64,000 nucleotides of DNA, taken from contig JARGXX010000080.1 in assembly GCA_030374765.1 (NCBI GenBank), forward strand, positions 2,199,167 through 2,263,166, read 5' to 3'. Numbering within the stretch: the stretch's first letter is position 1; every line of letters begins with the position of its first letter. A program made the translations under genes and the position numbers. The stretch comes from Agarophyton chilense. Its lineage: Eukaryota > Rhodophyta > Florideophyceae > Gracilariales > Gracilariaceae. The notes below the pieces were generated by a model that made no database searches, was not told the origin of the DNA, and was given only the letters and a program-made list of their open reading frames with translations. Shown piece by piece: positions 32,800 through 42,424 of this stretch.

Positions 32800-33300
32800 T
32801 GTGAGAGCATTAGCTTTGGTACCCATGTTCATAGTACGGTTGCTAATTGTGTCGTGTCCAATGTGTGTTTCGCAGGATTCCAGCTGTAGTTGATTGTATA
32901 GGATGGTGGTGTATTCGCATGTGTCTTTATGCTGCTGTCTAAGAGGCATGCTTCCAAGAAAGGCGACAATATCATACCCTTTTTTGCATGGTGCAAAACA
33001 TGTCTCTTGTGACCGGCTACATCTCCAAATAATGGAATTAGCACAACCTGATACAAAAAACATCCAGGACTGCGAGTATTGGATCTCTATACAAGAGAGA
33101 TCAGATCAGCTCCAATTCCCAGCACAAGAAAGAAACCCGTTCATATTGTAACGGCACGGCGACTTGCGCCCAACCAAGATGCATTTTTATCCAGAAGCCT
33201 TTCCGTCTAGAACGTCGAGCACTCTTTTCTCCTTCGTCCTTAGTGCTGTTTCTTTCTCAAACTGCTTTTTAACGCCTTTCTGGGGATCTCTGATGAGCTG
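32800..33300. other. No supported gene
   Basis: Between copia A and the 33.3-kb gene; the copia 5' LTR would be expected here but was not identified. Confidence 0.4.
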
Positions 33301-33323
33301 GAACCTTGTATGAAGTCAACATG

Positions 33324-34787
33324 CCGTCATCATCAACATCAAGCTCCGAATATCATTCTCTTTCTCTGGCACCCCCCCCGCCAAAGATAGACTTCAACAT
33401 TACTTACGCGTTTCTTTGCGAGCAATCTGTCGAAGCGTTGCGAAACATCTCACGCTACTGGCGCGTTGGGGACCATTTTCAAACCACACACACCTCCAAA
33501 GCCATAGTAGTGGCACAAATATTGTGCCTCATCCATATCAAATGTGTTAAATCGGAGAAAACCACGATAAAAGTATCCTCACAGCGCGATCGCATTGGGA
33601 GTTTATGGACTTCCAGTCTCGCTAGGATGTAATCAGAAACCCAAAGATATTACCCGACATGAAAATCCTGGAACCAATTGCGGCATGTGATGGCGATACT
33701 TCTAATATAACGCGCCGTTTTCCCGAGCTTTCAACGAATGGAAAGAGCTCTTCTCGTCGAGGAAAACGTAAGCGCACGAGTCTAAAGAAGGGGCTCGAGA
33801 AGAATTATGGAACACCTATGAAGAAAGGAAGAGTCGAAGATGATATGGAATTGGTTCTTGTAGATCATGAATCTCAGAGCGAAGGTAAAAGCCTGAAACA
33901 AAAGCGTGTACCATTCTCTTTGTCGAAATTTGCGCGACCTCTTGTTTCGATTTGCAATGACCCCGAAACACGGCAGGCATTTCCCCGATCCTCCCAAACA
34001 ATTTGGAAGCGGGCTCTGTTAGATATCAAAGCCAAACCAGTGGAAAAATGGACCATTTTTATTAAGGTTCGTTTCAATGATGCTTCATTGGCCCCGTGGT
34101 TTTCTTTTGATCACTTTCTTGACGAGATTGTTTCACCTGAACTTCCACCTCGATGTTTCAGAAGTGGAGTGTATTCGTGGTCGGTCTGGGACGGTTTTAG
34201 GTCTCTGTCGTGGTTGCCGATTACGAACTTTAAGAAGAGCGGGCAAAACAAACCAGACTTCAAGGCGTTTATAGACGGACCTATTGGTTCAGAGTTGTAT
34301 AAGTTGAGCCAGGTGAATAGAGATCCCGTTGTAGTAGGAGCTACTGCATTTGGTTTAGGAACGAAGGATGAAGACGAAGAATTATTGGGTTCCTCTGTTA
34401 GGACTATCGACTAGAAAGGAATGTTTGGTCATGATGGTGGGACTGGTTTTTTCGACCGTCAAGCGAGTTATGTGTCAAATTCGAACAGTCGAGTACACTA
34501 AACAAAAGCTATCATCTGAAGAGTTCGAGGATGCCAGTGTTAAGTTCATGCATTCTGTCAGTAGCTTTTTCAACACTGAGAAGGAAGCACAGAGTCCGGC
34601 TCCTGTTCAGAAATCTGTTGTTTTGGAGCGCGGAAAATTAGGTCTGGCGGAGATTCAGCAGCGTGGCAAGCTTTTAGTGGAGTTAAATCTTGCAAAAGAA
34701 ATGGTGGACAAAGACATTAATAAGTCTGATTGGGAAGCTCATATAATGGTGATCAGGAGCCTGTTAGATGAACTCGACAAGTCTTAA
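33324..34787 (+). pseudogene. Unknown gene with basic tract and possible SAP-like start; two frameshifts
   Basis: Three plus-strand ORFs in different frames read as one protein of roughly 450 residues. ORF 1 (33306-33632; the Met at 33324 gives MPSSSTSSSEYHS) contains SVEALRNISRYWRVGDHFQT then SKAIVVAQILCLI, reminiscent of a SAP-type helical DNA-binding motif. ORF 2 (33659-34414, 251 codons) has a basic tract (RRGKRKRTSLKKGLEK), then PWFSFDHFLDEIVSPELPPR and PITNFKKSGQNKPDFKAFI. ORF 3 (34368-34787) is helical, ending VIRSLLDELDKS. Codon use is even and stops are few, so decay is recent or the breaks are sequencing errors. I recall similar W/SGQN-type proteins as multicopy, transposon-linked families in algal genomes, but cannot confirm. 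No known catalytic motif. Confidence 0.5.
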
Positions 34788-34829
34788 CGGTCTGAGGCAA
34801 CCTGAAGCACGTAGTAGAAAAAACGCACT

Positions 34830-35560
34830 CTAGATCTAAGCCCGTTAGTCTGAATACAGTTTCTCTCATTCCAGTATAACTAGACTGTGTTGCAATGTCT
34901 TCAGCAATGAGATTCAAAAGATTCAACCCAGGAAGAGTATTCACTCGTGATGAAAATTTGGAATCGAACGCACTAAGAGGTAACCTCTTTCCGAAAGACT
35001 GTGTTCGCACAGTGTAATTAAGCATGTACCGCGCAGGTCTCTCTTGCTTGCCTTGTCGCTCAATAGTTCTGGGACACCACCCATTCGGAATAGGGTGTTG
35101 GTGATGACAATGGAGCGTTCACGTCCGAGGTACCAGTTCTGCGTAATTTTTTTGTGGACAACACAACGCAAATTCAATTCTGAGGCACTTGCAACAGGTT
35201 TTTTTCCAGATCTAATGAGAGAAACCCCGCTTCACATCCCATACCCGCCATATTAAACGTGCGCACAGAAATTCTCATCTTGTACTTGTTGACCATCATC
35301 GCCGAAAGACTGGGAGTAGGGTTGAAAAGAGAGCAATTGACGACAAGAATATCGATGGGTTTCGGGTCCAAGTTGTTTCGACGCAACAGAGCGTCCATGT
35401 AGCTGGACAGCACCAGTTCACCTTCCTCCCTGGCAAAATGCATGTTGAATACGGCTCTTTCATCACCACTATTCTCCGGAATGGAATGGAAATGTCCAAG
35501 GATTCCAACCGGAAAAGCTCTTTTACCGCCGATGCCACAGCGCCCCAACAGCTTCTTCTG
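34830..35560 (-). pseudogene. 3-ketoacyl-CoA synthase (FAE1/KCS type), truncated and frameshifted
   Basis: Very-long-chain fatty acid elongation condensing enzyme of the ER. The minus ORF 35174-35548 reads from GIGGKRAFPVGILGHFHSIP through IDILVVNCSLFNPTPSLSAM and MVNKYKMRISVRTFNMAGMG to CEAGFLSLDLEKNLLQVPQN, ending in TGA where the family has Ser. The catalytic Cys in GMGC is kept. After a frameshift in a seven-T run (plus strand, about 35150) it continues ITQNWYLGRERSIVITNTLF then RMGGVPELLSDKA. A second shift near 35030 leads into MLNYTVRTQSFG and a weakly similar stretch to about 34850. Family members have about 500 residues; here only the middle ~230 remain, without the N-terminal membrane anchors or the catalytic His and Asn region. 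Confidence 0.85.
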
Positions 35561-35662
35561 GAACGCTATGGACTCCTTATTATACTTGTTCGAGGAAAAG
35601 TTAGTCTTTATTTATCGATCGATGCTAATATGGTACCGTGCCCCATCTCGGATAAGAATATT

Positions 35663-36510
35663 ATGGTGACCTTCAACAGCACGGTGGCGTACTTTGACGG
35701 GGAGACGCAGGTCGTGGCGCAGCGCTCGGCCAATAATTGCATGGCATTTGCAGACCCGCACCGCGCCACTATCGCCATCGCTTCGGCGTTCGATGAAATG
35801 TTTCTGCAGCTTTTGAGGCGCCTCAAGCTCACTTTCGATTCACCAACCAAGTTTGGCCTGTACCCGCAATTTGCCGATGCGCAGGGTGACTCTAAGGCGC
35901 TGGTGGGCGCCACAGTGCTTAGGGAGCGTATTCTTTGCCAGGGCAAGATTTTGGCCGTTGGCATCATCAAGGTGTCGTCGTTTTTGAATCATAATGTTCG
36001 AATCAGACCTCATGAAGGTGTGTGGCGAGGAGCTGGCTGAGAGATTGAGGCACACCATGCCCAACAAGATTTTGACGGTTGACTCCTCTGGGGTGAGGGT
36101 TGGTTTGCCGACGGCTAGGACGCTTGGAATACCGTATGTATTTGCGCGCAAGAGTCGGCCCATCATGATAAGCGACTCGTATCAGATAACGTATCGTTCA
36201 GCCACCAAGGGCACAAGTAACGAGCTCATCATATCTTGCAAGTATCTGGAAGGCGGTGAACGCGTGCTCATCAAAGATGACTTTCTGGCAGGGGGGTTCC
36301 ATGGCAGAGGCGCTGTTCAAGCTGGCAAAGATGGTGCATGCAACCGTAGTGGGCGTGGGCGTTCTGATTGAAAAGATGATGGACGGCGGACAAGCGTTTC
36401 TGTCGGGCTACGACGTGCCGGTGAAATCGTTGGCCAAGGTGCTGCCGGGGAGCAACAAGAGACGCATCACTTTTGTGCAGGAGCCGTGGGCGTTGCCAGC
36501 AGTGAGTTAG
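35663..36510 (+). pseudogene. xpt-like: Xanthine phosphoribosyltransferase (bacterial Xpt-like) with N-terminal extension
   Basis: Purine salvage enzyme converting xanthine and PRPP to XMP. After an N-terminal part of about 75 residues that I do not recognise (VAYFDGETQVVAQRSANNCM), the Xpt core runs from LRERILCQGKILAVGIIKVS and SFLNH. A one-base shift near 35995 leads to SDLMKVCGEELAERLRHTMP, NKILTVDSSGVRVGLPTART, IPYVFARKSRPIMISDS and the PRPP-binding loop VLIKDDFLAGG (usual IIDDFLA). A second shift at a run of G near 36290 leads to SMAEALFKLAKMVHATVVGV and GVLIEKMMDGGQAFLSGYDV. It ends RRITFVQEPWALPAVS with TAG at 36508. Length and order match the ~190-residue family. Two frameshifts make it a pseudogene unless they are assembly errors. 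Confidence 0.88.
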
Positions 36511-36759
36511 CTTGACAAGAGCGACGAAAGGGAGCAAAGTAGCCACAGTGCAGAGGGACGCGCTCGCGGCGAGACAGAAGGCGATGAGGATGAAGAACGC
36601 GATGAGAACAACGTAGCGGTGATCCACTGGGAGAATGCAGACGTCGAGATGGACGAGATGGGAGATATCGACGACGACGAAAATGACACGGGGGCGGTGA
36701 GAGTGGAAAAGTGGCAGCTAGCAGACGGGCACGATCGGACCGTAGGCAAGCAAACGTGA
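36511..36759 (+). pseudogene. Acidic C-terminal extension in frame after the Xpt-like stop
   Basis: Directly after the TAG the same frame stays open for 82 codons to TGA, giving a strongly acidic, low-complexity sequence (GETEGDEDEERDENN, then EMDEMGDIDDDENDTGAV). Sequence like this in the same frame suggests the ancestral protein read through here and the TAG is a nonsense mutation; alternatively it is a coincidental open frame in purine-rich DNA. Confidence 0.4.
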
Positions 36760-37018
36760 GAGCGGAAGGGGGAGCGTCGAAAAAAGACGGCGTATGTAAC
36801 GAAGCGTCGTGGCAAGCAAGGCCGAGACATGGCGGAGGCGTTGGCATGGCTGTCGCGTCTGCGTGGCTGCTGCATATGTGCAGTGAATCGTGCCAGCTCT
36901 GTGCGCGCTGTTCGCGCTGTGCCTTGTACAATAGTACAGCTCGTGCGTGTGCGCTTGACTCTCCAGGCTGCCTGCCGTATGCTGGTTTACCTCGCATGGA
37001 GTGCTGTTAATGTGCCGC
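36760..37018. other. GC-rich spacer, no supported gene
   Basis: Open in several frames on both strands because of base composition; no motif. Confidence 0.4.
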
Positions 37019-37240
37019 CCCCTTGGGCCGTTTCATTTCGCTCGTCTCCCTCCCCTTTTCCACCACCCTTCGCTTCCCAATCCCCTATCTCTCGTTCCCT
37101 TCACCTTGCTTTCCTTCCTTGCCTTCCTCTCCTTCTTTCCTCTCCTCATTTCCTCGTCGCCCTTTTTCGCCCGCCCTTCCTCCCCGTCCCTCCCCTCCCT
37201 GCCTCTTCCCCGTTTCTTTCCTTTCTCTTCTCGAAATGAT
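37019..37240 (+). repeat. Polypyrimidine tract (about 220 bp)
   Basis: The plus strand is almost entirely C and T, with runs such as ctccctccccttttccacc and cttccttccttgccttcctc. Long ORFs across it on both strands are composition artefacts (Ser/Pro/Leu-rich on plus, Gly/Glu/Lys/Arg-rich on minus). Confidence 0.8.
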
Positions 37241-37735
37241 AGATGCCGCACCGTGTCTTCTGAGTCCCCAAATCCAGGCTTCACCCACCGTGTGCCTTCT
37301 TCCCTGATGACGTCCAGTTGCCCAGTGCGCCGGCGCACACTAAGCGCGCGCTTCCCGCCACTCCGGCTCCACCCTGCGCTGGCCACCACAACTCCTTTTA
37401 CTACTTCCGTTGAGCAACCTACGAAAATGCCGCTTGGGAGCTGGCTCATTCTGCCGTCGCTGATCTCTCTTAGGGCGCGTCTTGCGGCGCCATTGGCGAG
37501 TTTCACTGCGCCAAACCTGGCGTTAACCCCCTACGTTCGCAGTTCTAGGCTGCATGCAATGGACTGCTGTCTCCGGTTGGCGCGCTTGACGCCGCGCCTC
37601 GCGCAGCCACACCACTGCTCACCACTAAGAGAAGGTCACGGCGTGCTGTCCAAAACGTCTGTACTTGCCATGCTGCTTTGCATTCCGCTTCCATCGCAAA
37701 TCCGTTTTCCTTCCCGCATCGCGCCGACCGAACCC
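37241..37735. other. GC-rich spacer, no supported gene
   Basis: Part of a 290-codon plus ORF (37001-37873) that starts inside the polypyrimidine tract and has no recognisable domain. I regard it as a composition artefact. Confidence 0.4.
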
Positions 37736-37739
37736 ACTG

Positions 37740-38500
37740 TTTGTTGGCCTCATCCGATGATGAAGATTCGGTACCGCCGGATGACGAAAATGACCTTGAT
37801 AACTTGGATGACGACTATTGTCACCGTTCCGCCGACTGTTGTGGTTGCGCTGCTGCTTGAAAGTCTTGCGTGAAGAACAGTCGTACTCAGTTCAACCTCG
37901 GCGATTTTAACCCTTATGGCATTTCTGCCGGTGATATCACTGCTGAGTATGCCGCCCAAGCTGTCGATGTATAGGAACGTTCTATGGGATACGCTACAAG
38001 TCACCAGGGTTGACTATCGCGATACGCGCCTGCGCGAAAATCCAGGTCGCTTTGTCTTGGAAAGCGCCGATGGGGTGGTCAAGGAACCGAGGAAGGATGC
38101 AAGATTCTACGAATTTTATAGGAATACCAGAAAGGTTAAGTGCAACATTATTCATTCTCGGCTGCAAAACCTTGCGTGGGCTACTAGCAAGCATGACGTT
38201 TTTGTCATGAATGAGGGCATCATTGTTCAGTGGGATGCCTGTGCCAAGCGCAAGCCAGAGGTGCTTGATCTTAGTGGCTCTACCATTTCAGGACCTGACG
38301 GCCTCGGCATGTAGGTGCGGATCTCTACACTTACTACGAAGGACGACTTGGTTATTGCGGGCGGCTTCTATTGAGAAGTGATCGCCAAAACTGATAAGAA
38401 CAGCACAATCATTCACAACAACAGGATTACTTATGACGACAATGCAATCACCAGAGCCATCGACATCCTTAATGATACTGCCATTGCTAGTAATTAGAGC
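37740..38500 (+). pseudogene. WD40/transducin protein related to S. pombe C2A9.03, truncated
   Basis: An acidic start (SSDDEDSVPPDDENDLDNLD, about 37746-37805) precedes ORF 37916-38314. That ORF reads LWDTLQVTRVDYRDTRLREN (family: IPWE-L-FSREKYRETRL), KVKCNIIHSRLQNLAWATSK then HDVFVMNEGIIVQWDA. After a stop at 38313 the same reading continues VRISTLTTKDDLVIAGGFY, stop, EVIAKTDKNSTIIHNNRITY and DDNAITRAIDI, the hallmark (AGGF, then DDNAITNAI) of this plant and fungal WD-repeat family. It breaks off near 38500 before the later propeller blades. At least three in-frame stops or shifts. The cellular role of the family is poorly defined. Confidence 0.8.
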
Positions 38501-38985
38501 CGGTAGCTGCTTTCTCAGAGTGAGAGTTGCCGCACCCAGGGGCCAATAGTAGGGTCCCTAATGCAGCTGCTGCTGCGGCTGCATCTGACTACCGAAAATA
38601 CCAAGCGTCGCTAGCCAAGCAGCATGGCGCGTGATACAATAATTTCTAGTGGTAGCAGAACTACGCTACAATGGACTAAGACTTCAACATGCCGCAGAGT
38701 TATAATCCGTACTAGAAATATCTCCAATCAGACATGAACATACATGCTTCTGTGAATAGCGCTGATGGTAGTGTGGGAGTGCCTGCCAATGCTGCCTGGC
38801 CAAATGCTGTCGGTGCCGAAGGTAAGACCTCATTTGTATCTTTATTAACGAGCAGAATCATCTGTTTGGTCTTTGAAGAGAGCAAGATTTTCTATTTTTG
38901 CAAAACCAGGTTTTTACTGGCTATAGTGAGCATGTCTTCCTTATTATGCGCAGCCTTTATGCAATAGTTCGTAGTCGTTGCCTCG
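38500..38985. other. Degenerate sequence after the WD40 relic
   Basis: Might hold further decayed WD40 coding text (NIHASVNSADGSVGVPANAA, 38734 on), which resembles the W-x-N-x-x-S/V-x-S-x-D-G blade start of the family. Too diverged to assign. Confidence 0.25.
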
Positions 38986-38999
38986 TTTTTTGATTACTT

Positions 39000-40182
39000 A
39001 TCAAGGATCACCTTTACCATATTTCCTTTCTTCTCCATGTCTTCCTTAGGATCAGGAGCAAAGAAAGAATCGAAGCCCGACCTATAATACTCTAACCACC
39101 TAACTAAACTGTCTTTAGCCTCTACCAGGTTTCACATACCATGGTACTCATGTTTGTCGCGTGATTCTTCGTTAAAGCAATAGTTTTTCAGCTTCATAGC
39201 GTTATTTATTATTACTAATGACCGCTGTAAATCAAACTTGAACGGTCGCCATACAATTCCCGATGGACCTTTTAATCGTCGAAATGCCTGCTCGACGTGC
39301 ACCCTGTGTGACGACAACAGCATGTTGAGACCCTGATCAAATTCATCAAGTTCAGAGCTAAACACCGCTCTAATTATATATCGTTACAGATATAAGACTC
39401 ATCTCCAGTAATTCAAAAACCCGGCGGTAGTCCAATCTCGTCTAAGAACTTTGAGATATTAGAATGGGCGAACGTAACTGAGTCCACGGTAGACCTAAGG
39501 CAGATTGCAGAACAAGCAACAAAACGATATCTAGAGTCTACTACTGCCTGCACAGGGACACCAAACCCTCCTTCTCGAGTGTGGAACTGTTGATTATTTA
39601 GTTCTTTCGAAGGTTTCTCCAAATATATGAAAGATCCATCCACAGCACCAATGCGCCCCGGTAGGGAACTAAAATGCCTTCTCGACAACGAGAAATCTTT
39701 CGCTCTGTTGAAATAAGCAGTGTGGTCTTCTTTTTGCGGAAACTGCTCAAAATGTAGTCCTGAATCACAAGCAATTAAAACACTATCGAAAATGGTATAC
39801 AACGTTGATCTTTCTAGGCCAATCGTTAAGCACATATCCCAGTAGCTGGCTCCGGCCATAATTCGTAAAACAATTGCCATCTTCGTCGCCATCTCGACGT
39901 CATGGCCTTTGATATGGGCTTCCGGTTCGTGGTGTTCTTTACCGTCGTAAAAGCGACAAATAAATGGCTGAAGAACATCAGCAAGGGCATGAAACGCGGT
40001 ACGCGACATCCGAAAATATTTGGTGAAATCGGATTTGGTGAGATGTTGAGTGACAGAATTGAAAGAACGACGATTAGGGACTTTTTTTTCTTCGAGTATT
40101 TCTCCCTTTTGTTGTACACCCACAAAAATATGGTGAACACCAGCACCAAATATTGAAAGCCTCGACGTTTCCGCTCAATCAT
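39000..40182 (-). pseudogene. PIF/Harbinger (DDE_Tnp_4) transposase, nearly complete
   Basis: The minus ORF 39413-40123 (236 codons) shows the N-terminal helix region (TKYFRMSRTAFHALADVLQP), YWDMCLTIGLERSTLYTIFD, and the catalytic start RIGAVDGSFIYLEKPSKELN with the first Asp. It ends LPPGF then TGA. The same frame continues ITGDESYICND with the second Asp. After a frameshift near 39365, ORF 39132-39365 supplies SHRVHVEQAFRRLKG with the catalytic Glu, then GIVWRPFKFDLQRSLVIINN. Past a TGA at about 39130 the same frame gives NLVEAKDSLVRWLEYYRSGF to about 39000. All three acidic residues survive, so the copy is young compared with the 17-kb relic. I could not spot terminal inverted repeats or a partner MYB-like gene. 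Confidence 0.88.
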
Positions 40183-40427
40183 AACGGATAGAAACGCTGT
40201 GGAACTGACGTGACGATCAATGAATCACGGCACGTCGATAGCGGCCTGTGAAACGTGACGAAGCTCTTCGTCGTCTTCATGATTTATCTGAAGTTGTAAA
40301 GTCATAATTCAGTAAAACTTGTTTTTTATTTTCAAAGTTTTTCGTAGTTGGCAATGAATGACGAAGTGCCGATGGTGTTTACATGGTTCTGCACGAACGA
40401 AACTTTTTCCCTAGGACCCCCCCTAAA

Positions 40428-40643
40428 TTGTCGCCGTAGGATGCGTTGGTCTGCTGATGCCGTCTTGGCGTGTTAATATGCTTGTTTTACTGATCAGCTG
40501 TATGGGCCAATAACCTGCGAAGGAAGCATTTGTCTCTTTTACTCTCGTCGCCCGGGCGACGTCGTCTTGTCTATCATCTTCTCTATTGTAGTGTGATCTG
40601 ACTGAAAAGTGGCAGGACAGAGATACGGCAAATGCGATGTGAC
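40428..40643 (-). repeat. copia-type LTR fragment left of repeat copy 3
   Basis: Minus orientation: starts TGTCACATCGC and ends GGCGACA. It shares about 130 bp with the partial LTR of copia A (gaaggaagca-ttg-ctctt and the aaaagtggcaggacagagat core). No matching 5-bp duplication at the ends. Repeat copy 3 starts about 30 bp to the right. Confidence 0.55.
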
Positions 40644-40914
40644 AGTTTCTCAACAACAGTGAGTAAGTCTCATCGAATTAGAAGGATTGAGGCCAATGCC
40701 AAGTGTCGGTTCGGATCATGAGCCGAGCTGTTGGAGAGCCAACAGCAGGGTTCCTTACCCTGTACTTGGATAAGTTACAATTTATCGCTGTTTTTTTGTT
40801 ACGACGACGAATGCGAGTACGTGGTATTTCTACGATTCATTCGGCTTGGCAGAATAAAAAACAGTCCAATCCATAAAGATCTTCCGAGTACACGGATGTT
40901 CCTTGTTCTATAAA

Positions 40915-41082
40915 ATGTTGACAAGAAAGCCACCTCCACGCCTGGGACCTGAACCTGAAGGTGGCATGATGTTTGTGCAGCTATCATTGGCCCATTTGAA
41001 ACATAGTTATGGGTGTCTTGCCCAAGAGATGGTCATCCCCAGACCTGCAAACCCCTACCAAGCAAACATCAAACGATATTGA
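40915..41082 (+). CDS. 55-codon repeat ORF, copy 3
   Basis: ATG to TGA, same length as copy 1. Reads MLTRKPPPRLGPEPEGGMMF, then VQLSLAHLKHSYGCLAQEMV. No indel against copy 1 despite many substitutions. Confidence 0.5.
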   Translation: MLTRKPPPRLGPEPEGGMMFVQLSLAHLKHSYGCLAQEMVIPRPANPYQANIKRY

Positions 41083-42424
41083 CGACGTTTAAAAATGAAA
41101 CAGCAGAATAGATTTTTTTATATCTCTTGCCTCAACTACAATCATGCATCCAATTTGGAATCGGCGAGCTTTCGGTCCAGCTTTTGTCCAACGATATGCA
41201 TCATAGGCGAATAGTGAAATATGTCCATTTCAGAAGATAATCTGGTCAATACAGCGCATTGAACCTTTACAGCTGCATTATACTGAGTACATGCTTTTCC
41301 AATTTTTCGCCACTGCTTTAAAAATACCTTGGGAGACCTACCACCTCAACGACGTTTGACGTTTGACCACCGTTTCGTATTACTATATGCCGAATCAAAA
41401 CGCTTTATTCCCTTGATATAAGAACTTTAAAAAAGTCTTGAAAATGGAGCAGATTTCGTTCCAGCCCAACCTCTAGCGTTCGTAAACGCCACAGATGTAC
41501 AACGTGCAAGCAAACGAATCTCGCCTTTGTTCCGTCCCAGCTCTTTTACAGTTCGCTTGGCGGCGATGGCTGCATCATCGGTTTCAGCGACATAAGCACT
41601 CGTTTGTCACAAGCAAGACTCATAAAAGACTCGAGAATGTCATTTTAGGTGAATGTGACAGTTTTATTTTTCGATGGAGAGGACAAAAACCAAAGATGCG
41701 AAATACTCATGGGTTTGGATGGAAGTACCCGTGTTTTCCCAAATTGACCGCGCAAACCCAATGCTAGCTCGAAATAGGCGGTAGCCGCCCAAACGTAATG
41801 ACTTTTCGCTGGCTTAGGAACAATAATTAGTTATAGGTCCCGTTTTGGGAGAAAACGTATTTCAACTCAAAGAGAAAACGAAATGCCTCTTTGTAGTTTG
41901 GACAAGAGCCGTGGGCATCCTTATAGCTCTCATTGTAAATGTTCCAAACTATCGGCATGATACAGTAAGCTAGTACGTCGAATAACAACGGAAATGATGA
42001 TTGGCATGGAAAGTTTATATCTCGGAAGAAGAACACATTTTTGTGGTCGCTGAAGACAGAGGGTGTATCTCAAAAAATAATTGGAGGAGCCAACATGAAC
42101 ATAGCCATTTTATATGGCGGTCCTGGATTGTAGATACATATATCCAAAGGTGTAGAGCGAGAAGCGCTTAGAGCGGACACACCTGTGGCGGCTACAGAAT
42201 TATTCTTTCTCAGCAGTAAAAAGCCTTCAAATGCGATGCAACAGAAGAACCTTGATCTTTTGAATTCAATTCGGAATGCAAATGAATGATACGCTGAATA
42301 TACAGTTCAAGGCAAACCGAAGTTTTTGTCCGCCCGGAATTTTTTACTCGGAGGAGAAGAGGACTGTTTTGTGAATAGACAGGTTTGAAAGTAGCTCTAA
42401 CTCTTCTGTAGTTCGATATCGAAA

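Larger units (their letters stand above)
28796..32800 (-). mobile_element. Ty1/copia retrotransposon A, decayed, 3' end truncated
   Basis: Minus-strand order from 32800 down to 28930: gag-like, protease, GAG-pre-integrase, integrase, reverse transcriptase, RNase H, then a partial 3' LTR (28923-28796). Every domain carries stops or frameshifts. The 3' LTR is cut at 28795, exactly where repeat copy 1 begins. No 5' LTR was identified near 32.8-33.1 kb. Confidence 0.85.

Noticed and set aside
35608-36166. Minus ORFs (120 and 108 codons) opposite Xpt
   Set aside because: Shadows of the clear plus-strand phosphoribosyltransferase.
36467-36997. 176-codon minus ORF over the Xpt tail
   Set aside because: Antisense to the Xpt C-terminus and its acidic extension; His/Ser/Arg-rich as expected for the reverse of acidic codons.
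37033-37506. 157-codon minus Gly/Glu/Lys/Arg-rich ORF
   Set aside because: Pure product of the purine-rich complement of the polypyrimidine tract.
37001-37873. 290-codon plus-strand ORF
   Set aside because: Starts inside the polypyrimidine tract, Ser/Pro/Leu-rich by composition, no domain, and overlaps the acidic start of the WD40 relic in another frame.
39000-40182. TGA read as Trp (alternative genetic code)
   Set aside because: Two TGA codons in the Harbinger frame suggested it, but TAA and TAG stops interrupt other relics equally, so ordinary decay is simpler.
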